Positions 31,899-45,100 of a stretch of 64,000 nt of DNA are shown in pieces. This DNA comes from Lithodes maja (lineage: Eukaryota; Arthropoda; Malacostraca; Decapoda; Lithodidae), in assembly GCA_037953745.1 (NCBI GenBank), contig JBAKBP010007456.1, forward strand, positions 35,771 through 99,770, in the 5' to 3' direction. Below the pieces are notes generated by a model. It saw nothing but the letters and a program-made list of their open reading frames with translations, had not been told where the DNA came from and searched no databases. The position numbers and the translations under genes are program-made. Position 1 is the stretch's first letter. Each line of letters begins with the position of its first letter.

Positions 31899-32999
31899 AT
31901 ACCAAATATCACTCAAAACTTTGTGTCTACAATCGAAATGACAATATACAAAAAAAAATGAATTATCCCACCAATTTACGTTTGTAAATTGATGGGATTA
32001 TCAATTATATCATGCCAAGGTTTATGAAAGTTTGTCTCTGTCAAGAATTAGTAATTATATAACTTTATTCTGTCCAAAATTGCCAAAACATTCAGCAAAA
32101 TTGCCCCTCTCAGTGCGACTCCACTCATTTTCACACGGTCAAGCGGTGACCCTTGCCGCTCCCTTTATGCCCCAGCTACACCAGCCACAGCAGCTCTGTC
32201 TGGGAACAAAATTTGTATAAATACAATAATGGATAAAATACTCTTCACAAATACATTTGTATTGTATAATATTGTAAATAAAAAAGAATAATAACTGTGT
32301 GGGTGTCGAAAATTGCTCAACCAGCTTTCTTATGTCTCGCCTACGCGCGTATATTGGATTATACATAGTCATGACTGTCATACAAATAATTGCAGTAGGT
32401 CTCGAATATACATTTAGATTGCATATTACTTGGAAATAAATAAGTAAACGTTTCTCTGGTGGCAATCTACCCTTTCGCAAGTGTAAGGAGACACCATTCT
32501 ATATTTAGCCCTTTATCGCAAAAGGCAATCTGCACGTGTTTACTGACCACCGTCGCTGGTGGTCTATAATATAGTACTTTATTGACAGTCAATGGCCTAC
32601 ATGTTTCTGTGGTACTTCACATGTGTCTAAAATGCAATGTCTGCTTGCATAAAAATGCAATTCTGAAGTCCATTTATACGTACGACATACGCATGTCTCA
32701 GTTTCTATCTATCTCTCTCTCTCTCTCTCCATTCCTGACTCATGTTATTGTAAAACTCTTGGTGGCAACAAACACCAGACACCTGGAAGACATAAGGTTC
32801 AAAATCCCAAGCATCCATACGCTTCGGGCGCCTTCACAATTGTCACACAGCTGGTTATCTATCTAGAGATCTGCCTGCCTTCCTTCTCTTGACGACTCAC
32901 TCACTCCCTCCCTGCACCCCTGCATGCCTCCCTCCCTCCCACCCTCCCACCCACCCACCCCCAACCCACCCTTTCAGGCTTCCGTCTGCTAGAAACACA

Positions 33000-33560
33000 T
33001 TCACAATTTGCGTAAATATCGCATCAATTGGGCTATATGCGGTATATTCCTTGTTATATGGGACGCCTACATACGTACACGTCTTTATTATAGCATGACA
33101 GTGCTCTAAATACAAGATTTACGTGATATTTATGGCGTAACACACCCTCTCCCCCTTTCATTCCCAGCACAACTCACTCACACCTTGGTTCACGCATAGA
33201 AACTCTTTGATAATGTGCGTAAATATCGCATGAATTGGTCAATATGCGCTATATATTTTGATATATGGCACGTATACATACGTACAAGTCTGTATTATAG
33301 CATGACAGTGCTCTACGTACAAGATATACGTGATATGTATGGCGTAAACCACACTCTCAGCTCATAAATTGCCGCCAAACCTCCAACACATCTTCATTCC
33401 CGCCTACAAATTATCTTATAATTCCCTTATATATTGCAATTTTTGGTCACTATGAGGCATATTCATTGTTATATGGGTGGCCTACACACGTATACATACT
33501 CTACATAGCCTAAAAGGGCTCAAAAATGGACATATACGTGATAATACGCCGTAACCCACC
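33000..33560. repeat. Subterminal tandem repeats of piggyBac copy 1 (about 205-bp period)
   Basis: Three diverged units share a core reading roughly GCGTAAATATCGCAT ... TACGTAC ... TTATAGCATGACAGTGCTCTA ... ACGTGATAT ... GGCGTAA. They lie just inside the right terminus. The same set is inverted at about 51040-51610 in copy 2. They may be transposase-binding repeats; that is inference. Confidence 0.65.
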
Positions 33561-33855
33561 CCCTCCTCCCTCTCCTTCTATCCCCTGCGCGCGTAAATAT
33601 TCGGCAGGGAAATCTCGCCGCTCGATGACAATCTAGCCGCGCGGTGCCATTCGCTCCACATTTTTCAACTACGGACCGTTCCCCCACCCCCCCCAGACAT
33701 TTTTTGGGGGGTCAAATATATATGGGCCGATGCCCGCAAACATTCCCTACACGATGATGTACTTTTTATCGAAATTTGCAATAGGTCCCAAAATCATCAT
33801 AGGTGCGCACAGTCTTACCCTGTAGAAAACCCCCTGTGCGCCGCGGAGAGGTTAA

Positions 33856-35047
33856 CAGGACGAGTTTGGGGAATTTTCTTGGTGGCCGTCTCGGTCTGGT
33901 TAGAGGTTATCTGGGACTGGTGAGTTTGTTTGACATGAGAGGGCGAGTCAAGTGTGGGGTTTCGAAGTTTTCTAGGGGTGTGAATTGTGTGGGGGTGGAA
34001 GGGAGCTACTGACTGAAAACTGTCACAAGCTACCGACGGAAAACTGTCACAAGGGAAATTTTGTTGGTGGGGGGATAGCTGAACATTTCTGGGGTCATGG
34101 GGAAAATATGTTGTGGTAGGCCTACATAGGTAGGCATAGCTAGAATACGGGGCTTGTTGGGGGGGCTGCGGAGGGTTGGTGGGGGAAGAGTTAGGTGTAG
34201 AACAGGGGTTATTGGTAGAGGACTGATGTATTGATTTGGGGTTGTTAACAGGACGAATTTTGGGAATCTTCTTGGTGGCAGTCACGGTCTGGTTAGCGGT
34301 TATCTGGGGTTGGTGGGTTTGTTTGACATGCATAGAAAAAGGATGGGGTTTATGGGGTAACACAATTGATGGAAGATGATCGTTGATGGATGGCTGGGCA
34401 GGGGAAAATTTAGGGATGGTCAGAGAGGATAGAAGCAAGGAAGAGTGCACTGGGGTTGGACTTTCACCGGAAGTCATTTTGGAAGGGTGCACGGAGTCTT
34501 GGATAGGGGCTGAAAGGTTGGATAGGGGATTCATCGAACTGCGTAGGCATTCTTCTCTGATGGAGAGCATATGTTCTTCGAATAAGCCATACGGGTCGAG
34601 ATGGGCGGTGATGTGGGGTGGGAGGATGTTTAACAATGCGGTGAATAAGAGTTCATTTGGTTGGTCGTAATCTTCATAGCTATACGTGGTCCTCACGTAT
34701 CTGTAGAGTTGTAGGAGGGTCACATTTATATCCCCTTCATACTTGATCTCGTCTATTTGTATTATTTTGGGAGAGATGAGGCAACCCAAAAGTGGCCCTA
34801 AGGTCCGGATCACGAGGGATCGAAACTGGTTCCAGGTACTCTCTGGCGTTACCTGTTTAGCAATTTGGGAAACGGCTTTTCCCAACTGCATAATTTGCGA
34901 TAATGCAACGGCGATTTTTTCGCAGTCATTTTGAAGTGCCACATCTAGCACTGGTTTTATTATGTCTAAATAAGTGGCGATATCATACGTGTTTACATCA
35001 TACTTGGGAATGTGTGTGAGTGACTGCCAATTTCGCGATGTTGCCAT
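33856..35047 (-). pseudogene. Gag-like ORF, LARD unit 2, N-terminal part
   Basis: The sense ATG is at 35047-35045. This is the best-preserved N-terminal half of the three units: an open frame with the helical domain (about residues 1-170) followed by the first Pro-rich module, until the piggyBac at 33851 breaks it. The frame is open about 17 codons upstream of the ATG, back to the primer site. The helical domain contains ITAHLDPYGLFEEHM and REECLRSS. The capsid role is inferred from its place after the primer site. Confidence 0.7.
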
Positions 35048-35117
35048 GCTTCTACTGTTCCAAACTTGCAGTGTAATGCAACCTTTTATCCGAATCAAGA
35101 ACCACCGCTGCCGCCAA

Positions 35118-38100
35118 TGTTATGCCCTGTTTTTCTACAGGTTTAACTTGGGTAATGTGAGTTCTAAATTGACTGGGTATATAAGGCTGCATGCACAATA
35201 CAAGATATGAGGAATAGAGAACACAAAGAAACACATGGTAGCAAGTTACATGATCACGTTTATTGATATACCACTGCAGAATACTTGTGTAAGACAATAC
35301 AATAGAATTGAACAACACTAGCATAAGTGGATCTGGATGGAGCCTAGTCTCCCACTTCCAACGTTCAGGTATTAATCTTCTGATCACTGGCTTCGATTCC
35401 ACAGGTTTATATACCGAAGACCATCAATGTTACTTATAGATTCATATTCACTGTTAGATTTATTACTGGTAGCTCTGGTGCACAAGTAGTAGTTCACAGA
35501 CTAGATTAGACACGCGTATTTTAGAGCACGGGAATTCTAGTAACCTCAGGGGGTACTGATCTAAGTTTTATATCCTTGTCTCAGAAATACATAGAACGCA
35601 AATCAGTGGGCGAACGTTAGATATCACTAGAGTTTTAATATCTGAATAAGGTAATTACGAGAGTCAAGGTCGCCTGTTAATTAAAGAGCACTGATCGCTT
35701 AGTACGTCCCAAATGGAATGGTTAAGTATGAATTACACTGGGCAAGGTCTTAGCCACTTCGTAGAAATATTAATTAGTGAATCTCTAAACAGCACAGTAA
35801 TATGTAGTACTGCTAAAGGGAATCTTGGGTAGTATCTGATGGGTCTGGTCCTGGTTATCTTGCGTCCATGATGTTGGGGGCTAACGACTGGTTCCGCGGC
35901 CGTCCAGGGGGGCCATATGTGTGAAGTTCTCAAATACGTGGGCAGGTCCTTCTATCCAAATCTGCCACGGAGTCTGCCGGCTCTGGGATCTCACTCCGGA
36001 ACAACACAAGGGCAGAGCTAGAAGTTAACTGCAGGGTAGTGACCCCCTGGTTGGTGTCTAGCTTTCAACTGATTTGACTGGGGGCGGGAGTTAGATTTAT
36101 AGGCTCGGTTCTGGACCCTGTAGACAGTAGGGATCTCGAGTCTTATTGACTTAATTGAGCTCTCAATAGATATGGGGACTAGGTAAGATGGTATTTACTG
36201 TTGTGGCACAGGGCTATAGGAAGCCTTTATATTTTCATATAACTGAGCCTTAGTAAGAGGTACTATTTTGGCTATACTGGAAGTATTTAGGGGAGGGAGA
36301 CTGGATCTACTTTGCGAGGAGGATGGGGACAGCTGTGATAGGGGCGTCTCTCTAGATTGTTCAATCTTCATTCTATGGTATAGCTGAGGTGCTAATTTAG
36401 TGATCAGAGCATGCAAGAAAGGTAAATGGTTTATTGTGAGTTAATTAGAGGTTAGTAAAGGTGTTAGTCATGCATGGTTAGTTCATTGATAGGAAGAATT
36501 CCTGTGCTACCTGGCAATGACTCGAAAGTCAAAACAGGGGCCAGGTATACCTCCGCGGGGGTGGGGTTCTCCCTCCTCGGGTGGGCAAAAAGGGGGAGCT
36601 GGGCGCCCTCTCTCTGTGATAGTCGTCCTGCGGCTGTGGCTAGGGGCTTGCCATATCACCAGTGTTTGTAATAACCCTCTGTGTATGAGACAGATGTGGG
36701 TGTCCTTAATACCAAAACCGAAGGTGCCTTAGCTAGCTGGTTTTACTCGGCTGGTTGTTAATTGTAGGGTTTGCTGGATGTGGTGGAGACTGGGTTGCTA
36801 ACTCTGCCACATTTATCTGGAAGTATGGCAATAGAAGTTAGTTACTGGCGGGGCGGCTAGCCTCGCACCGACGACCATTGGGTGCAGGGTTGTGAATGTG
36901 TTGTAAGAGAATAGATGGCATGCAAGGGGCTAGTAAAGTTCTAATGTTGTTCTGGCCTACTAAGTGAAGGTAGGCTGGATAGGAGTATATATATAAAAGG
37001 TTGGAGAGCGTTAGCAATGGACAATTCAAGGATCTTCAAGAGGTATGAGAGAGAGGCTAGGTCGGACAAGAGTCGAGAAGCGCGGGTGTCTTAATGAGAG
37101 GGGGGGGGAGAGTTCAAGGGCTACAGGGAAATTTTGCCCCTAAGGTCCCTGGGCGTGGGGGTGGCATTAGGCTACAATTGATATGGAAGTTTGAAAAGGC
37201 AGTAGAATACGTTAGCCAAATGCTACCGGGGAATGCAACTATGGGGTGGTATATGAGTCTGGAAAAGATAGAGTTATGTGATCAGTCCGAGGATTATGGA
37301 TATTATTAGTTGGCCCTGGGAACTGCGTTTTCTATTAAATATAAATATACCAACAACAGCGGCAGTTCGTAGGGGTACTTAGTTATTGTTTCGGGGTACT
37401 TATGACAGATACTGGTAACCAGGTTATCTTATACAATCTCTGGTTGGGGTAAGAGGTGTAAGACACGAAGTAAATTGGCGTAGTGTGGACTGTGGATACG
37501 AAGGAGGCAAGGGGAAGACGTATGACAATTGTGGAAAGTAAATGGAAAAAGGTGAACACAATGGCGGATAAAAATACTTAACCTAAGGATTGCATACATC
37601 GATGAACGATGACATTATAGTCGTCGTCCTAATAAGGTGATGAAACCGGGTTGATCTGTACTTGGCACAATACGACACAAGGACAGTGCCGCTATGTCGC
37701 ATCAATGCTGGTGGCAGTTAATATTATAGACTTAGTTACTAGAGGAACAATGCAAGGGGCGACTGAGCACGGGTTACATATATCTATACTCGTCATGGAA
37801 AATGATATACGAGGTCTAGGGACAAGCGTGGGTGTTTTAACTTCTAAGATATATAACATCTACTTCTCGGATGTAAGAACATACATAGATATAATTATGG
37901 CTGTCTGATGTGTTGGCATTGGCTCAACGTCGGGACAGGGCATGGGTGTTTTTAATATGAATGTATGTTCCTGTTCATCATCTTTGTAGTTAGGAGTGTA
38001 GGACACGAGGGGGTTAGTGTACGTGAGGTGTGGAAAATGGTCAGTTTAGAAAAGGTAATGGGTGCAGCCTGGAGCTGCTTAGCCCTGCGGGCTTGGGCCT

Positions 38101-38213
38101 GTCTGAAATGGCTGGCTCGGTCAGCTGGTCCTTTCGTTCTGTGGACCTTTCCTTTGGTGTTTCTGTGTGGTGTTCGTTCGTGGCTTCTGTGGTGGGCTTC
38201 TCGTTCTGGGGCA
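35118..38213 (-). repeat. LARD-like LTR 3
   Basis: 3096 bp, with the same termini as the others, shared between units 2 and 3. It is closer to LTR 4 than to LTR 1 or 2 at several positions, for example CTCTGTGTATG (about 36676 here) where LTR 1 and 2 have CTCTATGTATG. Confidence 0.9.
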
Positions 38214-38924
38214 TTTTACTTCCCTCTCCTTCATTATAGGCTCGTCCTCGAGCCTCAAGGGTGAAGTAAAAAGAAGCATAGTCAGAAAAGTGTAGGTTAA
38301 CAAGAAAAGTAGTATGACTAAGGGAAAAAAAATATAATATATAGTATATGGAAAACATGTAAATTTAAGAAAGAACAGATAATTAAGAACACAGGAAATT
38401 AAGAAGAGGTAAAGTGTTTAACAATGTATAAAGCAAATTTAAAAGATAGTCAGAAAAGTGTAGGTTAACAAGAAAAGTAGTATGACTAAGGGAAAAAAAA
38501 TATATATATACAGTATATGGAAAACATGTAAATTTAAGAAAGGACAGATAATTAAGAACACAGGAAATTAAGAAGAGGTAAAGTGTTTAACAATGTATAA
38601 AGCAAATTTAAAAGATAGTCAGAAAAGTAGTATGACTAAGGGAAAAAAATAATATATACAGTATATGGAAAACATGTAAATGTATAAAATCATGCCCAAT
38701 CGCTTAGGAATTGAAAACAATAAAAAAAATCAAGTACAATAATATCCTTATCATGAATGAATGTATGAATGAAAAAATTATACATTTTAATGGGAAGTGA
38801 AGCTAGGAATCTAGGTCAAGAGTGGTAGGGAGGCTGGACTGTGGACGAGCCGGCATGACCCACCTCCTCTACCAATCCTGATTTTAAGTGAATATTGGGG
38901 TGGATCTACCGTTAGTTCTTGTCG

Positions 38925-41900
38925 TTAGGAATGTGGGTCTGGGGGCGAGCTGGCCCGGGGCCAGTTTTGGAGGGGGGGTCTAAGTGGTTTCGGTCGGGGG
39001 TAGTGATAGGGGGGTTTTAAAGATGAAATGGGCAGGTCGAGTCGGGGTTGTTGTTGCGGAAGAGGTTGGTGCTGGGGAGGGGTTGAATTGTGTAGAGAGT
39101 TGTGGTCGTGAGTGGGGTTTGGGGAAGGGTGAATAAGGCTGAAGGTTGAGAGTTTACTATGATCAGGTGGTTTGGAGGTTTGGGGTGTGGGGATTTGATT
39201 GGGAGATGGTGGGGGGGGGGGGTCTGGGCAGGCAGGGTTGTGGTTTGAGAGGGGTTGAATTTGGACTGATTTCATTTTCGGGAGAGACATGGATGGGATT
39301 TCGAGGAGTGGTTGAAGTTGAGAGGTTGATTATGTTGTTTGGGGCGAGAGAGAGAGTATTTTGGGTTTTAGCCAAGGTGGAAAAAGTTTTGTGGTTGGAT
39401 TGGGATGGGAGTGGTATTTTGTCGAGCGGGATCTTTGGGGGTGGAATTTGGGGCGGGTGGGGTAACGGTGAAGAGGGGGGTAAGATAGAGGGGAAAAAGG
39501 AGGTAGGGGTTATGTACGGAGGTGATTGTTCGTTCGGAATGTGGTCGTGAGAGGTTAGGCTGGCAGGGTGGGAAATGGTGGAGGTTGAAAGTTTAGCTGG
39601 GCTCATGATGGTGGGGGACCGACTGGTGAGCAGGTGTTCGGTACGCATGAGGGGGGGGAAATCACTTTGGTGGGAGTCACGCGTGAGGGGGGGATTAACG
39701 GCGCGTGTGGGAGGATCAGAGTGGTGGGGTGTGTCGGTGGCAGTGACGGTTTGTTTAGAGGTTATCTGGGGTTGGTGGGTTTGTCTGTCATGAGGGGGTG
39801 AGTCAAGTGTGGGGTTTTGAAGTTTATTAGGGGTGTGAATTGTGGGGGGGTGGAAGGGAGCTACTGACGGAAAACTGTCACAAGGGAAATTTTGTTGGTG
39901 GGAATTGGTGGAGGTTGAAAGTTTAGCTGGGCTCATGATGGTGGGGGACCGACTGGTGAGCAGGTGTTCGGTATGCATGAGGGGGGGGAAATCACTTTGG
40001 TGGGAGTCACACGTGAGAGGGGGATTAACGGCGCGTGTGGGAGGATCAGAGTGGTGGGGTGTGTCGGTGGCAGTGACGGTTTGTTTAGAGGTTATCTGGG
40101 GTTGGTGGGTTTGTCTGTCATGAGAGGGTGAGTCAAGTGTGGGGTTTTGAAGTTCATTAGGGGTGTGAATTGTGGGGGGGTGGAAGGGAGCTACTGACGG
40201 AAAACTGTCACAAGGGAAATTTTGTTGGTGGGGAAATAGCTGAGCATTTCTGGGGGAAGGGGGGGAACATAGTTGGGTCCCTAGGTCGTCACGCGTGAGG
40301 GGAGGATTAACGGCGCGTGTGGGAGGGTCAGGGTGGTGAGAGGTGAGCGAGTTAGGAAACGGGATTTGTTGGGGGGACTGCGGCGGGTTGGTGGGGGGAG
40401 AGTTAGGTGTAGAACAGGGGTTATTGGTAGAGGACTGATGTATTGATTTGGGGTTGTTAACAGGACGAATTTGGGGAATTTTCTTGGTGGCAGTCTCGGT
40501 CTGGTTAGAGGTTATCTGGGACTGGTGAGTTTGTTTGACATGAGAGGGCGAGTCAAGTGCGGGGTTTCGAAGTTTTCTAGGGGTGTGAATTGTGTGGGGG
40601 TGGAAGGGAGCTACTGACTGAAAACTGTCACAAGCTACCGACGGAAAACTGTCACAAGGGAAATTTTGTTGGTGGGGGGATAGCTGAACATTTCTGGGGT
40701 CATGGGGAAAATATGTTGTGGTAGGTCTACATAGGTAGGCATAGCTAGAATACGGGGCTTGTTGGGGGGGCTGCGGAGGGTTGGTGGGGGAAGAGTTAGG
40801 TGTAGAACAGGGGTTATTGGTAGAGGACTGATGTATTGATTTGGGGTTGTTAACAGGACGAATTTTAGGAATCTTCTTGGTGGCAGTCACGGTCTGGTTA
40901 GCGGTTATCTGGGGTTGGTGGGTTTCTTTGACATTAACAGGACGAGTTTGGGGAATTTTCTTGGTGGCAGTCTCGGTCTGGTTAGAGGTTATCTGGGACT
41001 GGTGAGTTTGTTTGACATGAGAGGGCGAGTCAAGTGTGGGGTTTCGAAGTTTTCTAGGGGTGTGAATTGTGTGGGGGTGGAAGGGAGCTACTGACTGAAA
41101 ACTGTCACAAGCTACCGACAGAAAACTGTCACAAGGGAAATTTTGTTGGTGGGGGGATAGCTGAACATTTCTGGGGTCATGGGGAAAATATGTTGTGGTA
41201 GGCCTACATAGGTAGGCATAGCTAGAATACGGGGCTTGTTGGGGGGCTGCGGAGGGTTGGTGGGGGAAGAGTTTGGTGTAGAACAGGGGTTATTGGTAGA
41301 GGACTGATGTATTGATTTGGGGTTGTTAACAGGACGAATTTTGGGAATCTTCTTGGTGGCAGTCACGGTCTGGTTAGCGGTTATCTGGGGTTGGTGGGTT
41401 TGTTTGACATGCATAGAAAAAGGATGGGGTTTATGGGGTAACACAATTGATGGAAGATGATCGTTGGTGGATGGCTGGGCAGGGGAAAATTGAGGGATGG
41501 TCAGAGAGGATAGAGGCAAGGAAGAGTGCACTGGGGTTGGACTTTCACTGGAAGTCATTTTGGAAGGGTGCACAGAGTCTTGGATAGGGGCTGAAAGGTT
41601 GGATAGGGGATTCATCGAACTGCGTAGGCATTCTTCTCTGATGGAGATCATATGTTCTTCGAATAAGCCATACGGGTCGAGATGGGCGGTGATGTGGGGT
41701 GGGAGGATGTTTAACAATGCGGTGAATAAGAGTTCATTTTGTTGGTCGTAATCTTCATAGCTATACGTGGTCCTCACGTATCTGTAGAGTTGTAGGAGGG
41801 TCACATTTATATCCCCTTCATACTTGATCTCGTCTATTTGTATTATTTTGGGACAGATGAGGCAACCCAAAAGTGGCCCTAAGGTCCGGATCACGAGGGA

Positions 41901-42128
41901 TCGAAACTGGTTCCAGGTACTCTCTGGCGTTACCTGTTTAGCAATTTGGGAAACGGCTTTTCCCAACTGCATAATTTGCGATAATGCAACGGCGATTTTT
42001 TCGCAGTCATTTTGAAGTGCCACATCTAGCACTGGTTTTATTATGTCTAAGTAAGTGGCGATATCATACGTGTTTACATCATACTTGGGAATGTGTGTGA
42101 GTGACTGCCAATTTCGCGATGTTGCCAT
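38925..42128 (-). pseudogene. Gag-like ORF, LARD unit 3 (frameshifted)
   Basis: ATG at 42128-42126. The N-terminal domain is intact, but the G tract at 41241-41246 has six G where units 1 and 2 have seven, which moves the frame and ends it at 41112. Beyond it a 575-codon open stretch (40890-39163) continues the Pro-rich repeats, then a long G run near 39210-39222 shifts the frame again. The last stretch ends at 38925. This unit lacks insertions and so shows the complete module order, including the 478-bp duplication missing from unit 1. Confidence 0.72.
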
Positions 42129-42179
42129 GCTTCTACTGTTCCAAACTTGCAGTGTAATGCAACCTTTTATCCGAATCAA

Positions 42180-42197
42180 GAACCACCGCTGCCGCCA
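42180..42197 (-). promoter_or_regulatory. Primer binding site, LARD unit 3
   Basis: Identical to the sites of units 1 and 2, one base after the end of the outermost LTR 4. It is the functional site expected for a transcript starting in LTR 4. Confidence 0.75.
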
Positions 42198-42198
42198 A

Positions 42199-45100
42199 TG
42201 TTATGCCCTGTTTTTCTACAGGTTTAACTTGGGTAATGTGAGTTCTAAATTGACTGGGTATATAAGGATGCATGCACAATACAAGATATGAGGAATAGAG
42301 AACACAAAGAAACACATGGTAGCAAGTTACATGATCACGTTTATTGATATACCACTGCAGAATACTTGTGTAAGACAATACAATAGAATTGAACAACACT
42401 AGCATAAGTGGATCTGGATGGAGCCTAGTCTCCCACTTCCAACGTTCAGGTATTAATCTTCTGATCACTGGCTTCGATTCCACAGGTTTATATACCGAAG
42501 ACCATCAATGTTACTTATAGATTCATATTCACTGTTAGATTTATTACTGGTAGCTCTGGTGCACAAGTAGTAGTTCACAGACTAGATTAGACACGCGTAT
42601 TTTAGAGCACGGGAATTCTAGTAACCTCAGGGGGTACTGATCTAAGTTTTATATCCTTGTCTCAGAAATACATAGAACGCAAATCAGTGGGCGAACGTTA
42701 GATATCACTAGAGTTTTAATATCTGAATAAGGTAATTACGAGAGTCAAGGTCGCCTGTTAATTAAAGAGCACTGATCGCTTAGTACGTCCCAAATGGAAT
42801 GGTTAAGTATGAATTACACTGGGCAAGGTCTTAGCCACTTCATAGAAATATTAATTAGTGAATCTCTAAACAGCACAGTAATGTGTAGTACTGCTAAAGT
42901 TAATCTTGGGTAGTATCTGATGGGTCTGGTCCTGGTTATCTTGCGTCCATGAAGTTGGGGGCTAACGACTGGTTCCGCGGCCGTCCAGGGGGGCCATATG
43001 TGTGAAGTTCTCAAATACGTGGGCAGATCCTTCTATCCAAATCTGCCACGGAGTCTGCCGGCTCTGGGATCTCACTCCGGAACAACACAAGGGCAGAGCT
43101 AGAAGTTAACTGCAGGGTAGTGACCCCCTGGTTGGTGTTTAGCTTTCAACTGATTTGACTGGGGCGGGAGTTAGATTTATAGGCTCGGTTCTGGACCCTG
43201 TAGACAGTAGTGATCTCGAGTCTTATGGACTTAATTGAGCTCTCAATAGATATGGGGACTAGGTAAGATGGTATTTACTGTTGTGGCACAGGGCTATAGG
43301 AAGCCTTTATATTTTCATATAACTGAGCCTTAGTAAGAGGTACTATTTTGGCTATACTGGAAGTATTTAGGGGAGGGAGACTGGATCTACTTTGCGAGGA
43401 GGATGGGGACAGCTGTGATAGGAGCGTCTCTCTAGATTGTTCAATCTTCATTCTATGGTATAGCTGAGGTGCTAATTTAGTGATCAGAGCATGCAAGAAA
43501 GGTAAATGGTTTATTGTGAGTTAATAGAGGTTAGTAAAGGTGTTAGTCATGCATGGTTAGTTCATTGATAGGAAGAATTCCTGTGCTACCTGGCAATGAC
43601 TCGAAAGTCAAAACAGGGGCCAGGTATACCTCCGCGGGGGTGGGGTTCTCCCTCCTCGGGTGGGCAAAAAGGGGGAGCTGGGCGCCCTCTCTCTGTGATA
43701 GTCGTCCGGCGGCTGTGGCTAGGGGCTTGCCATATCACCAGTGTTTGTAATAACCCTCTGTGTATGAGACAGATGTGGGTGTCCTTAATACCAAAACCGA
43801 AGGTGCCTTAGCTAGCTGGTTTTACTCGGCTGGTTGTTAATTGTAGGGTTTGCTGGATGTGGTGGAGACTGGGTTGCTAACTCTGCCACATTTATCTGGA
43901 AGTATGGCAATAGAAGTTAGTTACTGGCGGGGCGGCTAGCCTCGCACCGACGACCATTGAGTGCAGGGTTGTGAATGTGTTGTAAGAGAATAGATGGCAT
44001 GCAAGGGGCTAGTAAAGTTCTAATGTTGTTCTGGCCTACTAAGTGAAGGTAGGCTGGATAGGAGTATATATATAAAAGGTTGGAGAGCGTTAGCAATGGA
44101 CAATTCAAGGATCTTCAAGAGGTATGAGAGAGAGGCTAGGTCGGACAAGAGTCGAGAAGCGCGGGTGTCTTAATGAGAGGGGGGGGGGGAGAGTTCAAGG
44201 GCTACAGGGAAATTTTGCCCCTAAGGTCCCTGGGCGTGGGGGTGGCATTAGGCTACAATTGATATGGAAGTTTGAAAAGGCAGTAGAATACGTTAGCCAA
44301 ATGCTACCGGGGAATGCAACTATGGGGTGGTATATGAGTCTGGAAAAGATAGAGTTATGTGATCAGTCCGAGGGTTATGGATATTATTAGTTGGCCCTGG
44401 GAACTGCGTTTTCTATTAAATATAAATATACCAACAACAGCGGCAGTTCGTAGGGGTACTTAGTTATTGTTTCGGGGTACTTATGACAGATACTGGTAAC
44501 CAGGTTATCTTATACAATCTCTGGTTGGGGTAAGAGGTGTAAGACACGAAGTAAATTGGCGTAGTGTGGACTGTGGATACGAAGGAGGCAAGGGGAAGAC
44601 GTATGACAATTGTGGAAAGTAAATGGAAAAAGGTGAACACAATGGCGGATAAAAATACTTAACCTAAGGATTGCATACATCGATGAACGATGACATTATA
44701 GTCGTCGTCCTAATAAGGTGATGAAACCTGGTTGATCTGTACTTGGCACAATACGACACAAGGACAGTGCCGCTATGTCGCATCAATGCTGGTGGCAGTT
44801 AATATTATAGACTTAGTTACTAGAGGAACAATGCAAGGGGCGACTGAGCACGGGTTACATATATCTATACTCGTCATGGAAAATGATATACGAGGTCTAG
44901 GGACAAGCGTGGGTGTTTTAACTTCTAAGATATATAACATCTATTTCTCGGATGTAAGAACATACATAGATATAATTATGGCTGTCTGATGTGTTGGCAT
45001 TGGCTCAACGTCGGGACAGGGCATGGGTGTTTTTAATATGAATGTATGTTCCTGTTCATCATCTTTGTAGTTAGGAGTGTAGGACACGAGGGGGTTAGTG

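Larger units (their letters stand above)
28014..33851 (+). mobile_element. piggyBac-like DNA transposon, copy 1
   Basis: 5838 bp between TTAA duplications (28010-28013 and 33852-33855). The homologous site in LARD unit 3 (TTAA at 40934-40937, with the same GACGAGTTT flank) is empty, which fixes both ends. The termini begin CCCGGGAGCTGC and, from the other end, CCTCTCCGCGGCGCAC; only short similarity exists between them, centred on a GGCGCACTG-like motif. It encodes a DDD transposase, followed by a pentanucleotide repeat, AT-rich DNA, a tRNA-like relic and subterminal tandem repeats. Confidence 0.92.
24445..35117 (-). mobile_element. LARD unit 2 internal region with two nested insertions
   Basis: 10673 bp, of which a truncated LINE (25171 to about 26010) and a piggyBac (28014-33851) are insertions. 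The remainder is about 3990 bp, matching unit 3. It carries the same purine tract, 168-bp tandem repeats, gag-like ORF and primer site. Confidence 0.88.

Noticed and set aside
18555..40123. Repeated Gly/Val/Trp-rich plus-strand frames (for example 19203-19421, 26648-26869, 39575-39793)
   Set aside because: They are reverse-strand readings of the Pro-rich gag-like modules and repeat with them.
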